Source: Pseudoalteromonas rubra (GTDB lineage Bacteria; Pseudomonadota; Gammaproteobacteria; Enterobacterales; Alteromonadaceae). Taken from it: a stretch of 64,000 bases of DNA. The notes under the pieces were generated by a model, which worked only from the letters and a program-made list of their open reading frames with translations, had not been told where the DNA came from and made no database searches. Position 1 is the first letter of the stretch. Every line of letters begins with the position of its first letter. Location of the stretch: positions 1-64,000 of the forward strand of contig NZ_PNCJ01000025.1 in the NCBI RefSeq assembly GCF_005887115.1, given 5' to 3'. Both the position numbers and the translations under genes were made by a program. Positions 25,373-35,281 of the stretch are shown piece after piece.

Positions 25373-26614
25373 ATGTCAGACTTTCGTGAACAAGCGTTAC
25401 ATTATCATGCCCACCCCGTTCCAGGAAAAATCAGCGTTGAGTTGACCAAGCCTGCGGAAACCGTCAAGGATCTTGCCCTGGCATACAGCCCAGGTGTTGC
25501 AGAACCAGTCCGTGAAATCGCTGCCGATCCCAGCAATGCTTATCGTTACACAGGTAAAGGTAACATGGTTGCTGTTATCAGTAATGGTACTGCGATCCTG
25601 GGTTTGGGTAATCTTGGTCCTCTGGCGTCTAAGCCAGTGATGGAAGGTAAAGCGTTACTGTTTAAACGCTTTGCAGGCCTGGACTCGATAGACATTGAAG
25701 TTAAACACCGTACCACAGAAGACTTTATCAACACAGTTGCCAATATTGCCGATACCTTCGGTGGCATCAATCTGGAAGATATTAAAGCACCTGAGTGTTT
25801 TGAGATTGAGCGTGCGTTGATTGAGCGCTGTGATGTGCCTGTATTCCACGATGACCAGCATGGTACGGCAATCGTTACTGCTGCGGGTATGCTGAACGCG
25901 CTGGAGATCCAGGGCAAGAACATTCATGACGCTATTATTGTTTGTCTGGGTGCAGGTGCCGCTGCCATCGCCTGTATGGAGCTGTTAATCAAGTGCGGCG
26001 CGCAGCGTGAGCACATTTATATGCTTGACCGCAAAGGTGTCATTCACACACGTCGTGATGACTTGAATGAGTACAAAAAGCTGTTCGCCAATAACACCGA
26101 CAAGCGCACTTTGCAGGATGTGATTGAAGATGCAGACGTGTTCGTGGGCGTGTCTGGTCCGGACCTGTTATCTCCGGAAGATCTGAAACTGATGGCTGAC
26201 AAGCCTGTGGTGTTCGCGTGCTCTAACCCGGATCCTGAGATCAGCCCGGAAGTGGCGCATGGCGCACGTAATGACCTGATCATGGCAACGGGCCGTTCAG
26301 ACTATCCAAATCAGGTTAACAATGTACTGTGTTTCCCGTTTATTTTCCGTGGTGCACTAGATGTGCGTGCAACGGCCATTAACGATGAAATGAAGATTGC
26401 GGCAGTTGAAGCGATCCGTAGCATTGCCAAAGAGCCTGTGCCTGCAGAAGTACTTAAAGCGGCGGATGTAGACAGTCTGGAATTTGGTGAGCATTACATC
26501 ATTCCCAAGCCGATGGACCCGCGGTTGTTGCCGCGTATCGCCAAAGCGGTTGCTGAGGCGGCGGTTGAGTCTGGTGTGGCGCAAATAGAAATGCCAGAAA
26601 ATTATATGGCATAA
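25373..26614 (+). CDS. NADP-type malic enzyme, short form
   Basis: A 413-residue enzyme that oxidatively decarboxylates malate to pyruvate. LALAYSPGVAEPVREI is the N-terminal signature, the metal and catalytic segment is seen in KAPECFEIE and VFHDDQHGTAIV, and the nucleotide loop is CLGAGAAAIA. It corresponds to the N-terminal half of E. coli MaeB and ends cleanly without the phosphotransacetylase-like C-terminal half. There is no trace of that half downstream, where a terminator and metJ follow, so this is a natural short form rather than a truncation. NADP preference is inferred from similarity to MaeB. Confidence 0.93.
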   Translation: MSDFREQALHYHAHPVPGKISVELTKPAETVKDLALAYSPGVAEPVREIAADPSNAYRYTGKGNMVAVISNGTAILGLGNLGPLASKPVMEGKALLFKRFAGLDSIDIEVKHRTTEDFINTVANIADTFGGINLEDIKAPECFEIERALIERCDVPVFHDDQHGTAIVTAAGMLNALEIQGKNIHDAIIVCLGAGAAAIACMELLIKCGAQREHIYMLDRKGVIHTRRDDLNEYKKLFANNTDKRTLQDVIEDADVFVGVSGPDLLSPEDLKLMADKPVVFACSNPDPEISPEVAHGARNDLIMATGRSDYPNQVNNVLCFPFIFRGALDVRATAINDEMKIAAVEAIRSIAKEPVPAEVLKAADVDSLEFGEHYIIPKPMDPRLLPRIAKAVAEAAVESGVAQIEMPENYMA

Positions 26615-26628
26615 GCCCATCAGAGCAA

Positions 26629-26658
26629 AAAAAAGCCTCACACTGTGAGGCTTTTTTT
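26629..26658. terminator. Bidirectional terminator between malic enzyme and metJ
   Basis: GCCTCAC and GTGAGGC form a compact hairpin with A-runs before and T-runs after, so it works in both directions for the two convergent genes. Confidence 0.9.
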
Positions 26659-26684
26659 GTTGTTATTTACTGGCGTTGACAAGA

Positions 26685-27005
26685 TTACTCTTCGTTAATC
26701 TCTGGGATCTCCAACCCCATTTCAGTCATTATCTGACGCACTTCTGCCGGGATCTTCTCCGGATTATCTTTGCGCAGGTCCTCATCACCAGGGAGCGGCT
26801 GGCCGGTAAAGGCATGCAGAAATGCCTCACACAGTAACTCACTGTTAGTCGCGTGGCGCAGGTTGTTAACCTGACGGCGGGTGCGCTCATCGGTCAGCAC
26901 TTTGAGTACGTTGAGCGGGATAGAAACAGTAATCTTTTTTACCTGTTCTGATTTCTTACCGTGTTCTGCATAAGGGTGAATATATTCACCGTTCCATTTA
27001 GCCAT
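26685..27005 (-). CDS. metJ: Methionine repressor MetJ
   Basis: A 106-residue ribbon-helix-helix repressor that binds DNA with S-adenosylmethionine as co-repressor. KKITVSIPLNVLKVLTDERTRRQVNNLRHATNSELLCEAFLHAFTG covers the beta strand and both helices, nearly as in E. coli. It is divergent from metB, and tandem met boxes are visible in front of metB. Length matches the family. Confidence 0.97.
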   Translation of the reverse strand: MAKWNGEYIHPYAEHGKKSEQVKKITVSIPLNVLKVLTDERTRRQVNNLRHATNSELLCEAFLHAFTGQPLPGDEDLRKDNPEKIPAEVRQIMTEMGLEIPEINEE

Positions 27006-27255
27006 AGTGGTGTACTTGCCTCAGTGTTGTAGATGCAATGCGAATAAGACTGCGTACTGTGTATGGATCCAACCGTGACACGCAGGCTCTCTGTTGGCAA
27101 TGTTGCACGTCATTTGCCATAGTTTAAGCTCAAATACTCAGTCTTATTAGCATAGAGTTCGCGTTGAGTGGCGAAATTTTATCGGTTTAAAAAAGATAGT
27201 CAAATACTAGTTATTTAGCCATTTAGCAGTATAAATGTTTTGACTTCTAACTTTT

Positions 27256-27287
27256 GTTCATCTAACCTTTTAGACGTCTAAACATCT
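27256..27287 (+). promoter_or_regulatory. Tandem met boxes in front of metB
   Basis: AGACGTCT at 27272-27279 is an exact MetJ consensus box. AAACATCT (27280-27287) follows in register with five of eight matches, and GTTCATCT (27256-27263) is a weaker copy in the same 8-base phase. A further TGACTTCT at 27241-27248 has six of eight matches but is one base out of phase. MetJ binds such tandem 8-mers cooperatively. Confidence 0.85.
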
Positions 27288-27305
27288 AACTTAGCCAGGT
27301 GACCT

Positions 27306-28529
27306 ATGAGCCAAAGCAACAAGTCAACCATAGCGGTACGTACAGGCATTGATGCTGATAAGCATCATGGTGCAGTGGTGCCCCCGCTTTATTTGTCGAC
27401 CACCTATTCATTTGCGGACTTCGATAAGAAGCGTGACTATGATTATGGCCGCAGCGGCAACCCGAATCGCGATATTCTTGCGCAAACGCTGGCGGAGCTA
27501 GAAGGTGGGGCTAAGGGTATCATTACGGCCACCGGGATGGCTGCAGTGCACCTGGTAACTCAGTTGCTGAATGCCGATGATACTTTGGTGATCCCACATG
27601 ACTGTTACGGCGGCAGCTATCGCTTATTTACCTCGCTGGAAAAGCGCGGTTTGCTCAAGGTCAAAGTGCTGGATCTGACACGCAGCGAGAGCTTGCAGGA
27701 GATTTTGGCCATCAAACCTAAGCTGGTCTGGATTGAAACACCCAGTAACCCCATTTTACGATTAACCGATATCAAAGCGGTCACCGACGTAGCTGCACAG
27801 TGCGGTGCACTGGTCGCGGCCGACAACACCTTTTTGTCGCCGGCGTTGCAAAACCCCATCGCATTTGGTGTCGACATCGTGGTGCACTCAACGACTAAAT
27901 ATATCAATGGTCACTCGGATGTTGTCGGCGGCGCGGTGATCGCCAAAACCGAGGAACTCGGTGATGAGCTGGCCTGGTGGGCGAACAATATCGGTATCAC
28001 GGGCGCGCCGTTTGACAGTTACCTGACTTTACGCGGCTTGCGTACGCTCAATGTGCGCCTGAAACAGCATCAGGAGAATGCGCTGGCGATTGCGCGTTAC
28101 CTTGAGCAATCTGAGTTTGTCAGCCAGGTATATTACCCAGGGCTGGAAAGTCACCCGCAGCATGCGTTGGCAAAACAACAGCAACAAGGCTTTGGTGGCA
28201 TGGTGAGCTTTGACATTAAAGGGGAATTGGCAGATGCAGCTAAGTTCCTGACCAGTGTAAAGCAATTCTCGCTGGCCGAATCGCTGGGCGGGGTTGAGAG
28301 TTTGATCTGTCACCCGGCAACCATGACACATGCCGGTATGGATCCCGCAGCTCGCCTCGAAGCGGGCGTCGGCGATACGCTGATCCGTATTTCCGTGGGG
28401 ATTGAAGAGATAGACGACTTATTGGCAGACCTGGCGCAGGCTTTTGCCGCGGTGAAAGCCGCACAAGGCAGCGCCAGTGATAATGCGAAGGCCTTCAAGC
28501 TTTCGCCAGCACATACGGCATTGTGGTAG
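27306..28529 (+). CDS. metB: Cystathionine gamma-synthase
   Basis: A 407-residue PLP enzyme of the Cys/Met metabolism family that joins activated homoserine and cysteine to cystathionine in methionine synthesis. The PLP lysine is in VHSTTKYINGHSDVVGG, near residue 198. YDYGRSGNPNRD and ATGMAAVHL are typical. AGGTGA precedes the ATG. It forms an operon with metL, which starts six bases after its stop, and is expected to be repressed by MetJ. Other family members, such as cystathionine beta-lyase, are made unlikely by the metJ and metL neighbours. Confidence 0.94.
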   Translation: MSQSNKSTIAVRTGIDADKHHGAVVPPLYLSTTYSFADFDKKRDYDYGRSGNPNRDILAQTLAELEGGAKGIITATGMAAVHLVTQLLNADDTLVIPHDCYGGSYRLFTSLEKRGLLKVKVLDLTRSESLQEILAIKPKLVWIETPSNPILRLTDIKAVTDVAAQCGALVAADNTFLSPALQNPIAFGVDIVVHSTTKYINGHSDVVGGAVIAKTEELGDELAWWANNIGITGAPFDSYLTLRGLRTLNVRLKQHQENALAIARYLEQSEFVSQVYYPGLESHPQHALAKQQQQGFGGMVSFDIKGELADAAKFLTSVKQFSLAESLGGVESLICHPATMTHAGMDPAARLEAGVGDTLIRISVGIEEIDDLLADLAQAFAAVKAAQGSASDNAKAFKLSPAHTALW

Positions 28530-28534
28530 AAGAA

Positions 28535-30883
28535 ATGACAAAAGCAGTACATAAATTCGGTGGTTCAAGTCTGAGCTCAGCGGCACGCTATCAGGCAGTT
28601 GCCAATATCATCATTGGCCACTGCCAAACTGGCGACTGTATCGTGGTATCGGCGGCTGGCAAAACGACTAATACTCTGGTTGCCTTGTGGCAAAGCTATC
28701 AGCAGCAGGATGAGCGTGCTTTCAGCGATATATTGCTGCAGGTTGAAAATCATCAGGTGCAGCTGATCAGTGAGTTGTTTTCTGCTGTCCAGCAGGACCA
28801 GCTGGCATCTGAGTTACGAGATGAGCTAAGCAGCATTGGCCGCCAAGCACAGTCCCGCCAGTTGCAGGAGGCGCCACTACTGGCATTCGGCGAGGTTTGG
28901 TCGGCACGTTTACTCGCAGCCCTGTTGAACTCGCTGAATATTGCTGCACAAGATGTAGATGCGCGCTCGCTGTTTACTCAGCACCAGGGGCAGCTGATGC
29001 ATGGCCAGAATCGCCTGGCCTGCCATCAGGCACTCAACCAGGACAAAATTTATATTGTCACCGGATTTATTGCTGCCGACAGTGCGGGCAATACGGTTAC
29101 GCTAGGGCGCAATGGCAGCGATTACAGTGCGACATTGTTAGCCAGCTATCTGGATGCGGCGTCTGTGTCTATCTGGACAGACACTCCTGGTGTGTTCAGT
29201 ACCGACCCACGTAAAGTGGGTAATGCCATAAAATACAGCAAGGTATGTCGTGCACAGGCGAATTTGCTGGCACGTCTGGGCAACCCGGTTTTGCATGCAA
29301 AAACCCTGTCACCACTGAAAGAGACCGCGATTAAGCTGCAGGTACGCAGCAGCTTTGACCCTGATGTGCAAGGTACCGAGGTGGTTAAGCAAGGTTACAG
29401 TAAGGAAAAACGCTTTGTTACTACCTTTGGTGACCTGGATTTATTGCGCGTTGATACGTTGGCTTCCGGTGAAGTGGGGGCGCTGAGCCAGCTTATTCAG
29501 CATGGTATTCATCACTTTAATCAGAACGGCGAAGATTATCTGTTGGTGCCCAGCGAATTCACGCATCAGGTGGTATTGCGCCTGAGCGGTCGGGTAACCA
29601 TCGTTGAGTCTCACTTACGCGGATTTGCCATTGTGGCGCCGTGTCCTGATATTGCGCCATTAGTGCGTCAGGCACAGGCTGTGTTGGATGAGCAGGCAGT
29701 CGTAGTGCGCTTTACTCATAGTGCCACAGACTATGCTTTGTTCCTTACGGACCAGGCCATTGACAGCGATGTTTTAGCTATCTTGCACGATAAACTGGTA
29801 AACAAAGGCCGTGAACTGGCGGTGATCATCGCCGGGCTGGGTAATGTGGGTGAAGTGTTCCTCAGTCAGTGTCAGCAGCAAATTGCACGTTTGCAGAGTC
29901 AGTTTGATCTCAAAGTGGTCGCGCTACTGCGTTCACAAAAAATGGTGTTCTGCCCCAGCGGTTTGACCTTGTCTCAATGGCAACAACAGTGGCAAAGTGA
30001 AGCGCAGGATTACTCACATGAAGAGTTGCTGGATCGCATCAGTGAGCTTGATTACGAACACAAAGTGGTGATTGATATTACTGCCAGCGAAGCATTTAGC
30101 CAGCTTTATCCAGATTTTGCAGCACACGACTGTCATTTGATCAGTGCCAACAAATATGCAGGTACAGCCCCACATGACTGGTATCAGGCATTACGCACTC
30201 AGCTCCAAGAGCGAAATTTGCTGTGGCGTTATAACACCAGTGTTGGCGCTGGGTTGCCAGTGAATTTTGCGCTGGCCGATCTGCAAAACAGCGGCGACAG
30301 AGTGGTCCGAATTGAAGGGGTGTTTTCGGGTACCTTATCCTGGTTGTGCAGCAGCTATGACGGTTCACGTCCTTTTTCCGAGTTAGTATTGGCTGCGCAA
30401 GAAATGGGTTACACCGAACCTGACCCCAGAGAAGACTTATCCGGTCGGGATATGCAACGCAAATTGTTGATCTTGGCCCGTGAACTGGGATTGCAGCTTG
30501 AGCTGGACGATATTGCATTAGAGGCCCTGATGCCTGACGCGCTGGCACAAGGTAGCTGGGAATCCTTTTTGGCGCGCAAAGCGGAGTTAGATACTTTTTA
30601 TCAGCAACGCAATGATGCGGCACGCGCTAGTGGTAAGGTGCTGCGTTATACTGGGGCGTTAGAAATCGATGCATCGGGTGCGGTTCACGCTAAAGTGGGT
30701 ATTGCAGAGGTGGCTCAGGGCAGCGCGATTGCGAATTTGACCCCCGGAGATAATATTTTCGTTATTACGACTCAGTGGTATGAACAAAATCCGTTAGTGA
30801 TCCAAGGGCCTGGTGCAGGTAAAGAGGTCACCGCGGCGGGGATCCATTCAGACTTGTACTGGTTAACGCAGCAACTGAGATAA
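28535..30883 (+). CDS. metL: Aspartokinase II-homoserine dehydrogenase II
   Basis: A 782-residue bifunctional enzyme that makes aspartyl phosphate and later reduces aspartate semialdehyde to homoserine. The kinase starts with KFGGSSLSSA, and GRNGSDYSATLLA lies near residue 192. The dehydrogenase NAD loop IAGLGNVGEVF starts near residue 432, with SANKYAGT and EGVFSGTLSWL after it. The start is the ATG at 28535. The metB-metL order and the degenerate linker between the two halves point to the methionine-branch enzyme MetL rather than ThrA. Confidence 0.94.
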   Translation: MTKAVHKFGGSSLSSAARYQAVANIIIGHCQTGDCIVVSAAGKTTNTLVALWQSYQQQDERAFSDILLQVENHQVQLISELFSAVQQDQLASELRDELSSIGRQAQSRQLQEAPLLAFGEVWSARLLAALLNSLNIAAQDVDARSLFTQHQGQLMHGQNRLACHQALNQDKIYIVTGFIAADSAGNTVTLGRNGSDYSATLLASYLDAASVSIWTDTPGVFSTDPRKVGNAIKYSKVCRAQANLLARLGNPVLHAKTLSPLKETAIKLQVRSSFDPDVQGTEVVKQGYSKEKRFVTTFGDLDLLRVDTLASGEVGALSQLIQHGIHHFNQNGEDYLLVPSEFTHQVVLRLSGRVTIVESHLRGFAIVAPCPDIAPLVRQAQAVLDEQAVVVRFTHSATDYALFLTDQAIDSDVLAILHDKLVNKGRELAVIIAGLGNVGEVFLSQCQQQIARLQSQFDLKVVALLRSQKMVFCPSGLTLSQWQQQWQSEAQDYSHEELLDRISELDYEHKVVIDITASEAFSQLYPDFAAHDCHLISANKYAGTAPHDWYQALRTQLQERNLLWRYNTSVGAGLPVNFALADLQNSGDRVVRIEGVFSGTLSWLCSSYDGSRPFSELVLAAQEMGYTEPDPREDLSGRDMQRKLLILARELGLQLELDDIALEALMPDALAQGSWESFLARKAELDTFYQQRNDAARASGKVLRYTGALEIDASGAVHAKVGIAEVAQGSAIANLTPGDNIFVITTQWYEQNPLVIQGPGAGKEVTAAGIHSDLYWLTQQLR

Positions 30884-30903
30884 TAGTGTTTTTTATGAAA
30901 TAG

Positions 30904-30930
30904 AAAAGGCCGGTCACTGACCGGCCTTTT
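30904..30930. terminator. Bidirectional terminator between metL and mrcA
   Basis: A perfect inverted repeat, GGCCGGTCA and TGACCGGCC around a single C, is flanked by AAAA and TTTT. It serves both convergent genes. Confidence 0.95.
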
Positions 30931-30942
30931 AAGTCATGATTA

Positions 30943-33390
30943 TCAGAACAGCTCTTCGGTATCCGGCAGTTGCTCCTCAAACGGAGTACTTGAGCCAGTA
31001 TCCAGTACGTATTTGCTGGGTGCTGTGCCCCGTTCAAAATATTCAAAGCGACTGGTGTGATCGTTACGTTCACTCAGTAATCCGGTTTTCAGGTCGATAC
31101 GCACCGACACCAGGCCGGGAGGCGGATCAATTGGCGCCAGAGGCTCGTTTTCCAAGGCCGCGCGCATAAATTGCACCCAACCTGGTAACGCAGAGGTGGC
31201 ACCGGCTTCGGCACCGACTACCTGTTGCTTACCCAGATTGGCATTGTAGGCAGCGCGACCCAACGACTTACCCGGGTCGTCAAAGCCAACCCATACTGTG
31301 GTTAATATGTTGCGGTTAAAGCCCGTAAACCAGGTATCGACCGAATTGTTAGTGGTGCCGGTTTTTCCTGCCAGATCCTTACGCTTAAGTGCCTGGGCAC
31401 GCCAGCCAGTGCCACTCCAGCCAGTTTTGTGTTTCCAGCTACCACCTCCCCAAACTACGCTTTTCATTGCATCCGCGATTAAAAACGCATTTTGCTCGGA
31501 GATGATACGCGGTGCACAGGTGTATTGATCCACTTCCCATTCATCCTCAGAGCAGACTCTCAGTGGCTGGGCTGCACCGAGCAGATTGCCGTAGCTGTCG
31601 GTGAGCTTTTCGATAAAATAGGTTTCGACCAGGTGGCCACCATTGGCAAAGGCACTCATGCCTCGCGCCATTTCAAGCGGGGTCAGAGAGGCACTCCCCA
31701 GAGCCAATGACTCACTGCGCACGATGTCTTCATTATCAAAGCCAAACTTCAGAATATGGTCGGCCGCTTCGTTGAGCCCCATGCCTCTCAACAGGCGCAC
31801 AGACACTACGTTTTTCGACTGAGCGAGTGCGCGGCGGATACGGATTGGGCCGCTGTAAACGTCGGGGCTGTTCTTGGGACGCCAGGCCACGCCCATACTT
31901 TTATCCCAGTGATTTATGGGGGCGTCGTTGATGATGGTCGATAAGGTATAACCGGCTTCCAGTGCGCCAGAATAGATGAATGGCTTGATGTTAGAACCAA
32001 CCTGACGCTTGGCCTGAACGGCGCGGTTATACTGACTTTGCTGGAAACTGTAGCCACCCACTAAGGCTTTGATACGGCCACTTTGTGGGTCAAGAGAAAC
32101 CAGTGCACTTGCGGGTTGTGGCAGCTGGCTGAGCAACCAGTCCTGAGCTGTTTCACGCACCCAGATTTGCATCCCAGGCGCCAGAATGTCGCTTGCTAGT
32201 TTGGGTGGCAAACCCTGACGACGTTCCGTGATATAAGCGCGTGCCCATTTTAATCCAGACCAGGGCACAGTGATCTCAGTGCCATTCTTCAACAATACGG
32301 TTGCGCTTTGCTCGTCAACTGCCGTAACAACCCCGGCGCGCAAAGGGTCTATTTCTTTGACCGTCTGGAGCTTTTCCAGGATCTGAGGGGGTGACCAGGG
32401 TAATTCTTCTGCCTGCCAGTATTGTGCCTCAGGTCCGCGGAAGCCATGGCGCATATCGTAGGCGTGCAGGTTGTCGATTAGTGCTTGTTGTGCAGCTGCC
32501 TGAATATCTGATTCGACCGTAGTATAGACCTTAAAGCCTGAATTATAGGCCTGATCTTCACCATAGGTCTTCACCATGTACGCGCGCACCATTTCTGATA
32601 TGTAAGGCGCGTAGAGCTCTATTTCTGCACCATGGCGCTTGGCGGTGATGGGGGCCTGGGTGGCTTCATTGTATTGAGTCTGGGAGATATAGCCCTCGGT
32701 GAGCATTCTGCCCAGTACCACGTTACGGCGCAATTTTGCTCGTTGTGGATTACGAATTGGGTTTAGCGCAGAAGGGGCTTTGGGTAAACCTGCCAACATG
32801 GCCATTTGTGGCAAAGTGAGCTCATGAAGCTCTTTGCCGTAGTAAACCTGAGCAGCAGCCCCGATCCCAAAGGCGCGGTGACCCAGTTCTATTTTATTCA
32901 GATAAAGCTCCAGAATTTCATCTTTATTCAGCAGCCGCTCGATATGCAGGGCGATAAAGATTTCCTTCACTTTGCGGATGTAGGCTTTTTCCCGGGTCAG
33001 GAAGAAGTTGCGTGCCAACTGCATGGTGATGGTACTGGCACCTTGTTTTTTCTCACCTGTACTGACCAATACGATAAAGGAGCGCACTATGCCTATTGGG
33101 TCGATGCCAAAGTGGTCATAAAAACGGTTATCTTCTGTCGCCAAAAAGGCTTTGAGTAAAGGCTCGGGAATATCGTCGATTTTAACCGGAATACGGCGTT
33201 TTTCGCCAAACTGGTTGATCAGCTTGCCGTCGCGGGTAAAGACCTGCATTGGGGTTTGCAGCTGTACATCTTTTAAAACCTTAACACTGGGAATGTCGGA
33301 TTTAACATAGTAATAAAGGCCGAACAGGGTAAGCAGGCCCAGTGTCGTGCAAAGCAGTATAAGTTGTAGTAATCTTTTTAATAAATTCAC
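30943..33390 (-). CDS. mrcA: Penicillin-binding protein 1A
   Basis: An 815-residue class A penicillin-binding protein that polymerises and cross-links peptidoglycan. One N-terminal membrane anchor (about residues 8-28) is followed by a GT51 transglycosylase domain with EDNRFYDHFGID and ITMQLARNFF. An OB-like insert precedes the transpeptidase domain, with SNIK (SxxK) near residue 467, SKN near 523 and KTGTT near 673. The gene is divergent from pilM, the standard gammaproteobacterial arrangement of mrcA (ponA). The length fits PBP1a rather than PBP1b. Confidence 0.97.
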   Translation of the reverse strand: MNLLKRLLQLILLCTTLGLLTLFGLYYYVKSDIPSVKVLKDVQLQTPMQVFTRDGKLINQFGEKRRIPVKIDDIPEPLLKAFLATEDNRFYDHFGIDPIGIVRSFIVLVSTGEKKQGASTITMQLARNFFLTREKAYIRKVKEIFIALHIERLLNKDEILELYLNKIELGHRAFGIGAAAQVYYGKELHELTLPQMAMLAGLPKAPSALNPIRNPQRAKLRRNVVLGRMLTEGYISQTQYNEATQAPITAKRHGAEIELYAPYISEMVRAYMVKTYGEDQAYNSGFKVYTTVESDIQAAAQQALIDNLHAYDMRHGFRGPEAQYWQAEELPWSPPQILEKLQTVKEIDPLRAGVVTAVDEQSATVLLKNGTEITVPWSGLKWARAYITERRQGLPPKLASDILAPGMQIWVRETAQDWLLSQLPQPASALVSLDPQSGRIKALVGGYSFQQSQYNRAVQAKRQVGSNIKPFIYSGALEAGYTLSTIINDAPINHWDKSMGVAWRPKNSPDVYSGPIRIRRALAQSKNVVSVRLLRGMGLNEAADHILKFGFDNEDIVRSESLALGSASLTPLEMARGMSAFANGGHLVETYFIEKLTDSYGNLLGAAQPLRVCSEDEWEVDQYTCAPRIISEQNAFLIADAMKSVVWGGGSWKHKTGWSGTGWRAQALKRKDLAGKTGTTNNSVDTWFTGFNRNILTTVWVGFDDPGKSLGRAAYNANLGKQQVVGAEAGATSALPGWVQFMRAALENEPLAPIDPPPGLVSVRIDLKTGLLSERNDHTSRFEYFERGTAPSKYVLDTGSSTPFEEQLPDTEELF

Positions 33391-33614
33391 GAATTTATCC
33401 CTAGCGAGACTCCCAATTACAATCGGACGCTGTTAGTATATCCTGATTAAAAAACGATTAATAATTTTTGCGTAAATTACTTTGTGCCTGATTAAGGTGC
33501 GTGGGAGTGTGGCCGAAAGTTGGCAGGTAGTATAACGCTTTTCGCCAAACCGTACCTAAATGACTAAACTCTTAATTAAGACAGTACTGTATTCTGGATA
33601 CTTGGGCTAATCAC

Positions 33615-34694
33615 ATGCTGCGTCAATTCTTAAAAAAACAAGCACCCATGATGGTCGGGGTAGACATAGGGTCACACTGTGTAAAAGCCGTTTTGCTGGC
33701 TGAATCGAGTGCCGGATATCGGGTAGAAGCTGTGGCCATTGAACCTTTACCTAAAGGCGCGATGAAAGAGCGAGCGATTCAGGACATTGAAGCGGTCGGT
33801 AAGGTCATCAGTAAAATTCGCAAGCGTCTACCTAAAACCACGCATTTCGCTGCCGTTGCCGTATCGGGACAAACGGTCATCACCAAAATGATCTTCATGG
33901 ATGTATCCTTAAGCGATGCTGAACTAGAATCGCAAATTGCCATTGAGGCTGACAGTCTGATCCCCTATCCACTTGATGAAGTGAGTCTGGACTTTGAAAA
34001 GTTAACCGTAAATGAAGCAGACCCGTCTAAAGTCAATGTGCTGTTGTCTGCGGCAAGAACTGAAAGTGTTCAGGCGCGGGTCAGCGCGTTAGAAGAAGCG
34101 GGTTTAAAAGCCAAAGTGGTGGATGTTGAAAGCTATGCACTGGCGCGTTCTGTGGATGTTTTATATGGTCAATTACCTTCGGATGCCTATGATAAAGTCG
34201 TGGGTATCATAGATATAGGGGCAGTGGTGACTTTGGTCAGCGTTGTGCAGTCAGGCAAAACTTTGTACACCCGGGATCAGGTATTTGGGGGCGAGCAGTA
34301 TACCAATAGCATTGTAGCCTATTATAACAAGAGTTTTGATCAGGCTGAGCTGGCAAAAACGACCGGAGATCTGCCGCCAAACTATACCTTCGAGGTGTTA
34401 GCGCCATTCCAAACCTCGTTGCTTCAGCAGGTACGTCGTGCACTACAAATGTTTATGACAACCAGTGGTCAGGAGCAGGTTGATTATATTGTACTAACAG
34501 GTGGTACAGCTCAGGTTGAAGGGCTTGATCGTTTACTCGTGGATGAGCTTGGCGTTCATGCGATTGTGGCGGATCCGTTTGCGAATATGGAAATTGCGCC
34601 GAAAGTAGACAGAGGTGTACTGAGCAACCACAGAGCACAGTTTGCCATTGCTACTGGTCTGGCATTGAGGAGCTTTTCATCATGCCACATATAA
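33615..34694 (+). CDS. pilM: Type IV pilus assembly protein PilM
   Basis: A 359-residue actin-like ATPase fold protein in the cytoplasm that binds the N-terminus of PilN and links the alignment complex to the pilus motors. VGVDIGSHCVKAVLL is the phosphate-1 motif, VVGIIDIGAVVTLVSVV is phosphate-2, and VLTGGTAQVEGLDRLL is the adenosine motif. First gene of pilMNOPQ; its end overlaps pilN by 13 bases. I see no strong ribosome binding site before the ATG. Confidence 0.96.
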   Translation: MLRQFLKKQAPMMVGVDIGSHCVKAVLLAESSAGYRVEAVAIEPLPKGAMKERAIQDIEAVGKVISKIRKRLPKTTHFAAVAVSGQTVITKMIFMDVSLSDAELESQIAIEADSLIPYPLDEVSLDFEKLTVNEADPSKVNVLLSAARTESVQARVSALEEAGLKAKVVDVESYALARSVDVLYGQLPSDAYDKVVGIIDIGAVVTLVSVVQSGKTLYTRDQVFGGEQYTNSIVAYYNKSFDQAELAKTTGDLPPNYTFEVLAPFQTSLLQQVRRALQMFMTTSGQEQVDYIVLTGGTAQVEGLDRLLVDELGVHAIVADPFANMEIAPKVDRGVLSNHRAQFAIATGLALRSFSSCHI

Positions 34695-35278
34695 ATTTAT
34701 TGCCCTGGCGGGAACAACAACGGCAAGCTTCTCAACAAAAGTTCCTGACCATTTTAGGTGTGATTGTCGCTGCCAGCCTGGCGCTGATGTACGGGATCGG
34801 TGCATTTTACGATACGCTCAGAGAAGGGCAGGAAATTAAGAACCGCTATCTCTCAAGTGAAATTAAAAAACTGGATAAGCGGATTGGCGAGATACAGGGA
34901 CTCAATCAACAAAAAGAAAACCTGCAACGCCGTATCCGCTTGATTGAAGAGTTACAAAGTAATCGAAACTTGGGCACTCAGCTGATTGACGAAGTCGCGC
35001 GTGTGGTACCTGCGGGTGTTTATCTGACCAGCCTGGAGCGTCAGCAAAACATGATAAAAGTGATTGGGCGCAGTGAATCTAACAACCGTTTGTCGCAAAT
35101 GCTGCGGGCGGTTGAGTCATCCTATTTGTTACGAGACCCTTTGCTGCAGGGCATTGTTGCCGGTGAGCGTGAAGAACGTTTGCTGAGTAACTTTACAATG
35201 AATTTTTACGTTAAAACATTCGCACAAATGGAAAAAGAGCGTGCAGAGTCAGCTCAGACCAAGCAGGCGGGGAACTAG
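34682..35278 (+). CDS. pilN: Type IV pilus assembly protein PilN
   Basis: A 198-residue inner-membrane protein. INLLPWREQQ at the very N-terminus is the conserved PilM-binding motif. A membrane helix lies at about residues 20-42, followed by a coiled coil and a small periplasmic ferredoxin-like domain. It pairs with PilO. The start overlaps the end of pilM, so translation is coupled. Confidence 0.96.
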   Translation: MPHINLLPWREQQRQASQQKFLTILGVIVAASLALMYGIGAFYDTLREGQEIKNRYLSSEIKKLDKRIGEIQGLNQQKENLQRRIRLIEELQSNRNLGTQLIDEVARVVPAGVYLTSLERQQNMIKVIGRSESNNRLSQMLRAVESSYLLRDPLLQGIVAGEREERLLSNFTMNFYVKTFAQMEKERAESAQTKQAGN

Positions 35279-35281
35279 GCC

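Noticed and set aside
33570..33600. LexA-like sequence before pilM (ACAGTACTGT)
   Set aside because: It is a palindrome, but it lacks the CTGT-N8-ACAG layout of a LexA box.
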